DNA of 6,198 bases, from positions 1 to 6,198 of the forward strand of contig NZ_JAHQUY010000111.1 in NCBI RefSeq assembly GCF_019052365.1, given 5' to 3'. A model generated the notes under the pieces. The model ran no database searches. It was not told the origin of the DNA and saw nothing but the letters and a program-made list of their open reading frames with translations. Positions 1-6,103 of the stretch are shown piece by piece. The translations under genes and the position numbers were made by a program. Source of the stretch: Leyella stercorea (GTDB lineage Bacteria; Bacteroidota; Bacteroidia; Bacteroidales; Bacteroidaceae). The first letter of the stretch is position 1. Each line of letters begins with the position of its first letter.

Positions 1-23
1 GATAACCAGTAAACTTTCCTCAT
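1..23 (-). CDS. Possible 5' end of a divergent gene (partial, low confidence)
   Basis: On the minus strand an ATG at 23-21 opens a frame that runs off the left edge and reads MRKVYWL, with the next residue being serine. A short basic start followed by hydrophobic residues is what a signal peptide or membrane protein start would look like. The sequence just upstream on that strand is purine-rich (GAGAGAAGA). Only seven full codons are visible, no convincing promoter was found for it, and chance is a real alternative. If real, it would be divergent from the hybrid two-component regulator at 132 and so a natural candidate for its target. Confidence 0.25.
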
Positions 24-78
24 TCTTCTCTCAAACACTTTTTATATGTACTTTCTGGAGTGAAACCTATCGTATTGC

Positions 79-109
79 TTTGATAAAACGAAAAAACGTA
101 GTAAATTTG
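79..109 (+). promoter_or_regulatory. Bacteroidota-type promoter for the HTCS gene
   Basis: TTTG at 79-82 and TAAATTTG at 102-109 are separated by 19 bp. This matches the known Bacteroidota primary sigma factor pattern (TTTG near -33, TAnnTTTG near -7) at every fixed position. Transcription would start a few bases after 109, giving a leader of only about 15-20 nt before the ATG at 132. There is no Shine-Dalgarno sequence before that ATG, which is usual in this phylum. The start site itself is inferred. Confidence 0.7.
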
Positions 110-131
110 CATCACTATAAACACTAAGCCA

Positions 132-3050
132 ATGACCAACCGCTTAAATAATTTATTGAGTAAGGCCCGTAAACAATCGTTCGGTTCGCCAGCACGATGC
201 ACCCTTTTCCTTGCAACGTGTGCTATTCTCGTACTTTTCTTCAGCGCCTGCAGCACAGAGCCGTCGCCTCGACGCCTCGCTCAACAGCGCGATCGCGCCG
301 ACAGCATCGTTGGTTGCGTGAAGGGCGAGCAGAGCCTCGACAGTCTTGTGAAAGAAGCGGAGAAGTCGGGCGACCGTATGCTCGAGATGCGTGCGCGCCG
401 CCAGTTGGGACGCACCTACCGCGAGGACAACTTCTTCATGAAAGCCATCGACTGCCACCAGCGCGAGATGGCGCTCGGCGAACAGTTGCACGACACCATC
501 GCCATGGCGCAGGCGCTCAACAACATCGGCACCAACTACCGGCGCATGGGCATCCTCGACGAGGCAATCAACTACCACTACCGCGCGCTGCACATCTCTG
601 AGGAGTTCAGCTGCAAAGACGACCGCACGGCGCGCAAGAACCGCGTGGTGTCGCTCAACGGCATCGGCAACATCTGCCTCACACTCGGCGACAAGGAAAC
701 AGCCGACTCCGTGTTCCATGCCGCACTTGAAGGCGAGAAGAGCCTGGGCAGCAACCTCGGACAGGCAATCAACTACGCCAATATCGGCTCAATCTTCGAG
801 CAGAGCAACCGTCTCGACTCGGCTTGGGTGTACTACCGCCACTCGATGGAGCAGAACCGCCTCGCCGAGTCGGACCTCGGCATATCTCTATGCTACACCC
901 ACTTCGGACGTCTCTACGACAAGCAGGGCAAGACCGCGGAAGCCATCGCCGAGTACCGCAAGGCGTACGAGATAATGAAGCCCTCGGGCGACCGCTGGCA
1001 CACGATGGAGCCGTGTCTTGCGCTGGCGGAGATTCACCTGAAGACGGGCGACTACAACGCTGCCATGCACTATCTCGAGATAGCCGACCAGCTGGCTCAC
1101 GACTTGCACTCGCTCGAACACCAGTCGCAGATTGCACGTATCTACTACGAGATATACAGCCGGAAGGGCGACTACGCACGTGCGCTGCGCTACTATAAAG
1201 AGTATAACGAACTCGGCGACAGCGTGGCGAGCGAGAAGAACATCATACACATGCAGAACATGCGCATGCGCTACGAGAACGAGCAGCACCGCGCCGAGAT
1301 GGATGCCGTCAATAACGAGTACAAGGCAGAGCGCACGCTTCGACGGCTCAGCTTCGCCGCAACCGTGCTTGTCATCGTGCTCGCCACGGTCATTATTTCG
1401 TTCATGTTCTACGCCCTGCGTGCCCGTAAGCGCAAGCAGCTGCTGCAGCATCAGATGGACGAGATGCGCATCTCGTTCTTCACCAATATCACCCACGAGT
1501 TCCGCACGCCGCTCACCGTCATCCTCGGCTATTCGCACATGCTTGAGGAGGGAAAGGTGCCTGCGGGCGACATCCGTAAGGTGGGAAGCATGGTGTCGCG
1601 ACAGGGCTCGCGACTGCTTTCGCTCATCAACCAGTTGCTCGACATACAGAAGGTGAAGTCGGCTATCGGACAGCCCGACTGGCATCGCGGCGACGTAGTG
1701 CTTTTCATATCTAACATCGTGGAAGGCTACCTCAATCTTGCCCACTCGCGCGGCATTCGCATACTGTATGCGCCCAAACAGCAGGACTATGTGTGCGACT
1801 TTGTGCCCGATTATGCGCAGAAGGTGGTGTGCAACCTCGTCACCAACGCCATCAAGTTCTCCAAACGCGGACAGAACGTGCTCGTTACGCTCAGAATTGA
1901 GGACGGCATGCTCACGCTTGTTGTAGCCGACTACGGTAGCGGCATCGCACCGGAGGACAGACGACGCATCTTCGAGCCGTTCTACCAGTCGTCTACCAAT
2001 AAGAAGAGCATCGGTTCGGGCGTCGGTCTGGCGCTTGTCAAGCAGATTGTCTCCGTACTTGGCGGCAGTCTGCGCCTTAACACCGTGTTAGGTAAGGGCT
2101 CGGTGTTCACGGTGAGCGTGCCGGTGAAGGCTCCCGAGGGAGTTGTGGTGAAGACTCTTGATGTTAAGGGCACCATACCCGAGGAGATGCTCATGAGCGA
2201 GGTGATAAGTCCTGAGGAGATGGACGACATGTACTGCGCAGAGAATGTCGTAAGCGATGCCGACAATGCGGACAGCGCCGACCAACGCCAGCTTGTGCTC
2301 ATCGTGGAGGACAACAGAGACGTGCGTGAGTATATCTCGATGCAGCTGAAAGACCTCTATCGTCTTGCTATGGCGCGCGATGGCAAGGAAGGTCTGCGCA
2401 TGGCTACAGAACTTGTGCCCGACATCATCATCACCGACCTTATGATGCCCGAGATGGACGGCTACGAGCTTTGCCAAGCCGTGAAGCAGTCGGCTGTGCT
2501 CGACCATGTGCCGGTCATCATCGTGACGGCGAAGACCACGCAGGAGGATAAGTTGCGCGGATTGCAGATGGGTGTTGACGCGTATATCTACAAGCCGTTC
2601 AACGCAGAGGAACTGGCGGTGAGCGTGGGCAATCTGCTTGAAAAGCACCGCCTGCTGCGCGAGAGCTACATTCAGGCTGCGGCTGAGCATAAGCCCGACG
2701 CTGCCGAGGCTCTGCCGGCGCCAGACCGTGCCTTCCTCGACCGCCTCGACACCGTGGTGTACGAGATGATGGCTGTAAGTGCCATATCCATAGACGCCGT
2801 AGCCGAGAAGCTCTGCATGAGCACGCAGCAGCTGCGCCGCAAGCTGAACGCCGTGTCGGGCGACACGCCTGCCGCCTACGTCCGTTCGCTGCAGATGAAG
2901 AAGGCGAAGGAGATGCTCGACAGCAACGCCGACATGCCGGTCAACGAGGTGGCGATGGCTTGCGGCTACTACGACACGTCGCACTTCACGCGTGCCTTCA
3001 AGCAGGCGATGGGTGTAACGCCTACTCAATACAAGAAAACTGCGAAATAA
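132..3050 (+). CDS. Hybrid two-component system protein: TPR sensor, histidine kinase, receiver, AraC regulator
   Basis: This 972-residue protein combines sensing and transcription control in one chain. Residues 1-40 form a signal-peptide-like start (basic n-region, hydrophobic 24-38, then SAC at 38-40, a weak lipobox). About seven TPR-like helical repeats span roughly 82-366, followed by a charged, probably coiled-coil stretch (366-405) and a membrane helix (407-428). The HisKA domain has phospho-acceptor H455 in THEFRTPL. The ATPase domain has N572 in its N box, D600/G602/G604 in DYGSG, and a G2 box at 628-633. An acidic linker (about 667-718) leads to a receiver with E726/D727, phospho-acceptor D769, T799 and K821. 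A C-terminal AraC-type DNA-binding domain with two helix-turn-helix motifs fills about 880-970. All catalytic residues are present. Family knowledge says such proteins usually control nearby nutrient-uptake genes, often glycan loci; most have a beta-propeller sensor, so the ligand here cannot be guessed. The start at 132 is supported by the promoter and signal peptide. Confidence 0.95.
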   Translation: MTNRLNNLLSKARKQSFGSPARCTLFLATCAILVLFFSACSTEPSPRRLAQQRDRADSIVGCVKGEQSLDSLVKEAEKSGDRMLEMRARRQLGRTYREDNFFMKAIDCHQREMALGEQLHDTIAMAQALNNIGTNYRRMGILDEAINYHYRALHISEEFSCKDDRTARKNRVVSLNGIGNICLTLGDKETADSVFHAALEGEKSLGSNLGQAINYANIGSIFEQSNRLDSAWVYYRHSMEQNRLAESDLGISLCYTHFGRLYDKQGKTAEAIAEYRKAYEIMKPSGDRWHTMEPCLALAEIHLKTGDYNAAMHYLEIADQLAHDLHSLEHQSQIARIYYEIYSRKGDYARALRYYKEYNELGDSVASEKNIIHMQNMRMRYENEQHRAEMDAVNNEYKAERTLRRLSFAATVLVIVLATVIISFMFYALRARKRKQLLQHQMDEMRISFFTNITHEFRTPLTVILGYSHMLEEGKVPAGDIRKVGSMVSRQGSRLLSLINQLLDIQKVKSAIGQPDWHRGDVVLFISNIVEGYLNLAHSRGIRILYAPKQQDYVCDFVPDYAQKVVCNLVTNAIKFSKRGQNVLVTLRIEDGMLTLVVADYGSGIAPEDRRRIFEPFYQSSTNKKSIGSGVGLALVKQIVSVLGGSLRLNTVLGKGSVFTVSVPVKAPEGVVVKTLDVKGTIPEEMLMSEVISPEEMDDMYCAENVVSDADNADSADQRQLVLIVEDNRDVREYISMQLKDLYRLAMARDGKEGLRMATELVPDIIITDLMMPEMDGYELCQAVKQSAVLDHVPVIIVTAKTTQEDKLRGLQMGVDAYIYKPFNAEELAVSVGNLLEKHRLLRESYIQAAAEHKPDAAEALPAPDRAFLDRLDTVVYEMMAVSAISIDAVAEKLCMSTQQLRRKLNAVSGDTPAAYVRSLQMKKAKEMLDSNADMPVNEVAMACGYYDTSHFTRAFKQAMGVTPTQYKKTAK

Positions 3051-3119
3051 GTCGGTTTTGATAGAAATTGGCTGATTTATGAAAAACACAACCGTATGTT
3101 ATGTGATACGTTAAGTGAT

Positions 3120-3171
3120 AAAAAGGGGAGCGAGATTAAGAATGCTTAATCGTCGCCCCCCTCATTTTTTT
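3120..3171. terminator. Bidirectional rho-independent terminator between convergent genes
   Basis: A hairpin forms from 3125-3140 and 3145-3160 around the loop AATG (3141-3144). ATTAAG pairs with CTTAAT, then G3134-C3151, then GCGA (3130-3133) with TCGC (3153-3156), then GGGG with CCCC. A3129 and G3152 are single bulges. The plus strand has a run of seven T at 3165-3171 just after the stem, and the minus strand has five T (A at 3120-3124) on the other side. It sits 70 bp after the HTCS stop and just after the DUF4831 stop, so it can end transcription from both directions. Confidence 0.85.
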
Positions 3172-3173
3172 GT

Positions 3174-4226
3174 TTAGTCCAAAGGTTCGGTTGTTAGCTC
3201 TGTGACGGCGCCGGTTGCGCTGTCGAGCACAATCTTCGACGTGAGTTTCTTGCCGAAGAGCGAGCCGTTGAGCATCTCTACCTGTCCGAACTGTGCCGCC
3301 CACATGTCGTAGTGTCCTATCTTCTTGTTGGCGTTAGATAGCGTCACGCTGATTTTTCCGGGCAGACATACTGCGAGTTCCATCTCGTCCTTCTGCTTCT
3401 TAGCCATTTCGTGTACGGCAGGCGGTTCAGCCGTCTGGTTCTCGTCGGTCACATCCATGTAGTAAGGCTCGCCGGAGAGGTCGTCGGCTGTGGTGAGTCC
3501 GAACTTCTTCGAGAAGCGGAACGCCACGATGCGCTTCATCTCCTTCTCGGGCACGATGCTGATGACATATTCCGTAGTGTCAACCGTTGTAGTTCCCTGG
3601 AAGAGCTGCATCAGAGCGCGCTCCTGACGGTTGAGCTGGTCGTACATCAAGCGCAACTGTTCGCCGTCCTTCGGCATGAAGTCGGCTTCGCCGCGTGAGA
3701 GCATGTTTCGCGAGTCGCGCACGTCGTATATCTCCTGCGCCACGAGCTGCGCCATCTTCGGCAGATTGCCTGCAGCCAGTATGTCCTGACTCATATAGTC
3801 GCGCGGATTGAGCGGCTGAGCCTTAGGCGCCGGCGTGAACGCAGGCTCCTCCTTAGCCTTAGGTGCCTTGGTGTTTATTGCGCGCAGCACGCCGTTCACG
3901 TCGCAGTCGACGTTGAGCACGCTGTGTTTGTTGTCGATGTTCACGACATAGCGCTGGTTCTCGTCGCGCACGGCAGCCGTACCAAACTTCACGCCCACGA
4001 TGCGGTAGTCGGTAGTCATTACTTGCGGTGCCGACGTCTTGAAGTAGAGGTCCGAGTAGTCGTTGAGCTGTCCGGGTTCGGTAGTGGTTTTCTCAACGAG
4101 AACGTGCATACGCACAGCCGTCTTCGGGAGGTAGTAGACGAGTCCTTCCGACTCCTTCTTGCTGCCTGCAGACACCGGCAGAGCGGTGAGAGCGGCGAGG
4201 ATTAGTGTTGAAAGAATGTGTTTCAT
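3174..4226 (-). CDS. DUF4831 family exported protein
   Basis: This 350-residue protein starts with a typical signal peptide (MKHILSTLILAALTALPVSA, likely cut after A20) and has no lipobox cysteine, so it should be released to the periplasm or travel further out. I recognise the DUF4831 pattern from memory: YYLPKTAVRMHV near the N-terminus (31-42), a helical middle with SRGEADFMPKDGEQL (177-191) and LNRQERALMQLFQGTT (198-213), and a C-terminal beta-rich part with AAQFGQVEML (310-319) and KIVLDSATGAV (331-341). A Pro/Lys/Ala-rich linker lies at about 120-140. The family is restricted mainly to Bacteroidota and has no known function; no catalytic motif is apparent. The gene starts 3 nt after the nnr stop, so the two are almost certainly cotranscribed and may be translationally coupled. 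It ends beside the bidirectional terminator. Confidence 0.85.
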   Translation of the reverse strand: MKHILSTLILAALTALPVSAGSKKESEGLVYYLPKTAVRMHVLVEKTTTEPGQLNDYSDLYFKTSAPQVMTTDYRIVGVKFGTAAVRDENQRYVVNIDNKHSVLNVDCDVNGVLRAINTKAPKAKEEPAFTPAPKAQPLNPRDYMSQDILAAGNLPKMAQLVAQEIYDVRDSRNMLSRGEADFMPKDGEQLRLMYDQLNRQERALMQLFQGTTTVDTTEYVISIVPEKEMKRIVAFRFSKKFGLTTADDLSGEPYYMDVTDENQTAEPPAVHEMAKKQKDEMELAVCLPGKISVTLSNANKKIGHYDMWAAQFGQVEMLNGSLFGKKLTSKIVLDSATGAVTELTTEPLD

Positions 4227-4229
4227 ATA

Positions 4230-5744
4230 TTATTTCTCTAAGTTCTTGAATGCTTCTGGCAGACTGTCTATGATGTCGCTTGCTATCAGACTCTCCTTGC
4301 CAGTTCGTTCGGCAGCTATGTCGCCAGCCAGTCCGTGCAGGTACATGCCCACGAGACAGGCGTTCTTGCGCGAGTAGCCGCGGGCGAGCAGTGCGGTGAT
4401 GATGCCGGTGAGTACGTCGCCGCTACCGGCTGTAGCCATTCCGGAGTTGCCCGTAGTGTTGAATAAGATGCCTCCGTCGGGCAGACAGAGCGCCGAGTAG
4501 TGGCCCTTCAGGATGATGTATGCGCAGAGGTCGCGTGCCATGTCGCGCGCCAGCATGAGACGTTCGTAGTCGGAGCAGTTGTGTCTGCCCGTGATGCGGT
4601 CGAACTCGCGCGGATGTGGCGTCATAATCACGTTGTTCGGCAGCTGCTGCACCCATGCGCCGTGCGATCCGAGCATGTTCAGCGCGTCGGCGTCGAGCAC
4701 TATAGGGCAGCTTGTCTGCTGCAGCTGCGACATCAGTGCGAGCGCCGAGCTTTCTTCTTTGCCAAGTCCCGGACCGATGCCAACGGCTTGGAATCCGTCG
4801 GTGTCGATAGCCTCCGAGTAGTAGCTCTCGCGGTCGACGAGGCATACAGCCTCTGGCACAGCCATCTGCATGATGCCCAGGTTGCAGTGGGGCGTGAGCG
4901 CTGTCACCTTTCCTGCGCCGCTGCGCATGCACGCCTTCGATGCGAGTATTGCAGCGCCCGCCATGCCGCGACTTCCGGCTATGAGCAGCGCGTTGCCCAT
5001 CGAGCCCTTGTGGGCGAAGTCGTCGCGCTTCAGCATCTGGCTCTTGATGTACGACGGGTCGACGGTGTCGTATGTAGCCGGAATGGTGTCGATGAAGTAT
5101 TTCGAGAGGCGGATGTCGAGCGTGCACACCTCGCCCAGATACTGCTGGCAGTCGGCGAAGAACATTGCGAGCTTCTTCGTGTGCAGCGTCAGCGTCACGT
5201 TGGCTCTAACTACGGCAGGGTTGTCCTGCGGTCGGTTGTTCTCGGTCATGAGTCCCGACGGGATGTCGATGCTTACCACCTGCGCTGGCGACTGGTTGAT
5301 GTAGCTCACGAGCGAAGCGAATCCGCCAGAAAGCGGCTCCTTCAGTCCCGAACCGAAGAGTCCGTCCACTACGAGCGTCTTCTCCGTGAGCTGCGGCGGC
5401 TCGAAGTTCGACGTAATCTCGGTCAGCTTGTGCGCCAGTCCTTCGCTCACGAGTCGGTCGCGGTTCTTGGCGCACTCCTCAGAGAGATGGTTGTGGATGT
5501 TGAACAGGAAAACGTCTACGACATAGCCTTTCTCGGCGAGTAGTCGCGACATGGCGAGAGCGTCGCCGCCGTTGTTGCCCGGACCGGCGAACACTACGAT
5601 AGGCGTCGACTGCGCCCATCGCTCGCAAATGGCGTTGGTGATGGCTTTCGCCGACCGCTCCATAAGGTCTACAGATGATATTGGTTCGTGCTCGATTGTA
5701 TATTTGTCGAGCTCGCGAATCTGAGCTCCAGTTAGAATCTTCAT
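4230..5744 (-). CDS. nnr: Bifunctional NAD(P)H-hydrate epimerase / ADP-dependent NAD(P)H-hydrate dehydratase
   Basis: This cytoplasmic enzyme repairs NADH and NADPH damaged by hydration: the N-terminal domain interconverts the R and S hydrates, and the C-terminal domain dehydrates the S form using ADP as the phosphate donor product pair of ATP-type chemistry known for bacterial homologues. The 504-residue length is typical of the two-domain fusion. Epimerase part (about 1-215): GPGNNGGD at 54-61, VDGLFGSGLKEPLSG at 126-140, and DIPSG at 160-164. Dehydratase part (about 230-500, ribokinase-like fold): HKGSMGNALLIAGS at 245-258, MRSGAGKVT at 273-281, GIGPGLG at 322-328, LDADALN at 350-356, TPHPREFDRI at 375-384, and GSGDVLTG at 440-447 with the expected catalytic D443. 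The nucleotide-binding motif reads TAGSGD where TGGSGD is more common. No domain is broken. MKILTGAQIRELD is the standard family N-terminus, fixing the start. It is the first gene of an operon with the DUF4831 gene. Confidence 0.96.
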   Translation of the reverse strand: MKILTGAQIRELDKYTIEHEPISSVDLMERSAKAITNAICERWAQSTPIVVFAGPGNNGGDALAMSRLLAEKGYVVDVFLFNIHNHLSEECAKNRDRLVSEGLAHKLTEITSNFEPPQLTEKTLVVDGLFGSGLKEPLSGGFASLVSYINQSPAQVVSIDIPSGLMTENNRPQDNPAVVRANVTLTLHTKKLAMFFADCQQYLGEVCTLDIRLSKYFIDTIPATYDTVDPSYIKSQMLKRDDFAHKGSMGNALLIAGSRGMAGAAILASKACMRSGAGKVTALTPHCNLGIMQMAVPEAVCLVDRESYYSEAIDTDGFQAVGIGPGLGKEESSALALMSQLQQTSCPIVLDADALNMLGSHGAWVQQLPNNVIMTPHPREFDRITGRHNCSDYERLMLARDMARDLCAYIILKGHYSALCLPDGGILFNTTGNSGMATAGSGDVLTGIITALLARGYSRKNACLVGMYLHGLAGDIAAERTGKESLIASDIIDSLPEAFKNLEK

Positions 5745-5776
5745 ATCTTCGGTTTTATTCTTTTTGTTTCAAAATA

Positions 5777-5784
5777 CAAATTTA
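5777..5784 (-). promoter_or_regulatory. Candidate -7 promoter element for the nnr operon
   Basis: On the minus strand 5784-5777 reads TAAATTTG, a full match to the Bacteroidota -7 pattern and identical to the element upstream of the HTCS gene. It lies 32 bp before the nnr ATG, giving a leader of about 25 nt. The -33 region is weak: GGCTT is found at the expected spacing and no TTTG. No Shine-Dalgarno sequence is evident before the ATG (CCGAAGATATG). Confidence 0.5.
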
Positions 5785-5833
5785 GATAAAATTTCCGAAT
5801 TATAAGCCAGTTGGGATAAAAATATGCAAGCCT

Positions 5834-5965
5834 ATGAAAGCAGTATGCGGTCTTGATGTGCACAAAGATAGAAAAAATCCGAATCATAAACTAATCTCTC
5901 CGAACTTTTTGTTAGCGAAAAAATCCCCCATATCTCCCAGAATCGCCGTAACCTGCACAGTATAA
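5834..5965 (+). pseudogene. IS110-family transposase N-terminal remnant
   Basis: The frame opens at ATG 5834 and reads MKAVCGLDVHKD before continuing into unrelated residues and a TAA stop at 5963-5965 (43 codons). GLDVHKD is the hallmark start of IS110-family transposases (the DEDD RuvC-like domain), where the Asp in G-[IL]-D-V is the first catalytic acidic residue. Homology by eye ends at about 5869-5872; intact relatives continue with a serine and a beta strand for a protein of over 300 residues. The rest of the RuvC-like domain and the whole C-terminal serine-containing domain are absent from the window. The fragment starts only 90 bp from the nnr start and points away from it. It cannot be functional as it stands. 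Recognition rests on a dozen residues, but they are the most diagnostic ones in this family. Confidence 0.7.
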
Positions 5966-5974
5966 GTACAATAA

Positions 5975-6016
5975 AGGCTGGCAGATACGCTTCCCGAAAG
6001 CGATATCTGCCAGCCT
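5975..6016. repeat. 18-bp inverted repeat / stable hairpin
   Basis: The left arm AGGCTGGCAGATACGCTT (5975-5992) pairs with 5998-6016. Thirteen contiguous pairs (5975-5987 with 6004-6016) are followed by five more (5988-5992 with 5998-6002), with one bulged A at 6003 and a CCCGA loop at 5993-5997. Neither side has a clear T-run: the minus strand continues TTATTGT and the plus strand ATCTTCC, so it is not a standard terminator. It could be a REP-like or MITE-like palindrome, a structured RNA, or part of a decayed mobile element. Which one cannot be told from one copy. Confidence 0.8.
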
Positions 6017-6035
6017 ATCTTCCAGGCGGAGAGGC

Positions 6036-6047
6036 ATATCTGCCAGC
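6036..6047. repeat. Third copy of the repeat arm
   Basis: ATATCTGCCAGC at 6036-6047 is an exact 12-bp direct repeat of 6003-6014, the right arm of the neighbouring hairpin, offset by 33 bp. It is therefore also complementary to the left arm (GCTGGCAGATA at 5977-5987, 11 bp), so either of two right arms could pair with the single left arm. Confidence 0.8.
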
Positions 6048-6103
6048 GTAAGCTTAGTCCTAACTCGGTCCCAGATCAGTTCACGCCAACTTTTAACCAA
6101 CGT

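Larger units (their letters stand above)
5745..6103. other. Gene-poor AT-rich region with mobile-element debris and repeats
   Basis: No intact gene is supported in this stretch. From left to right it holds the nnr leader and promoter region, an IS110-type transposase start that is lost after about a dozen codons, about 100 bp with nothing recognised, and a hairpin plus third repeat arm at 5975-6047. TAAGCTTA at 6049-6056 is a perfect 8-bp palindrome. The segment 6057-6103 shows nothing further. Confidence 0.6.

Noticed and set aside
888..1745. 285-codon open frame on the minus strand
   Set aside because: It is antisense to the TPR and HisKA regions of the HTCS gene and has no recognisable domain.
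2088..3089. 333-codon open frame on the minus strand
   Set aside because: It lies opposite the receiver and AraC domains of the HTCS gene, whose motifs are clear. The product is rich in His, Arg, Val and Leu with no domain, as expected for the antisense of GC-biased codons.
3092..3112. Small hairpin CGTAT...ATACG before the main terminator
   Set aside because: Only about five contiguous pairs and no T-run; too weak to call beside the strong terminator at 3120-3171.
3079..3114. 11-codon open frame MKNTTVCYVIR between the convergent genes
   Set aside because: No ribosome-binding signal or promoter is seen, and it is short enough to arise by chance.
4500..5543. 347-codon open frame on the plus strand
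   Set aside because: It is antisense to nnr, which has full family motifs over the same bases. The Arg/Val/His-rich composition is typical of a shadow frame.
5975..6016. The 18-bp hairpin as a rho-independent terminator
   Set aside because: No convincing T-run follows the stem on either strand; the minus side has only TTATTGT.
5975..6047. CRISPR array
   Set aside because: The repeated unit is only 10-12 nt, occurs in both orientations and three times in total, with no regular spacers or cas genes.
5912..6100. 62-codon minus-strand frame containing RLADIAFGKRICQP
   Set aside because: It reads through the hairpin arms, so its apparent internal repeats come from the DNA palindrome. It has no recognised family and no promoter; more likely a by-product of the repeat.
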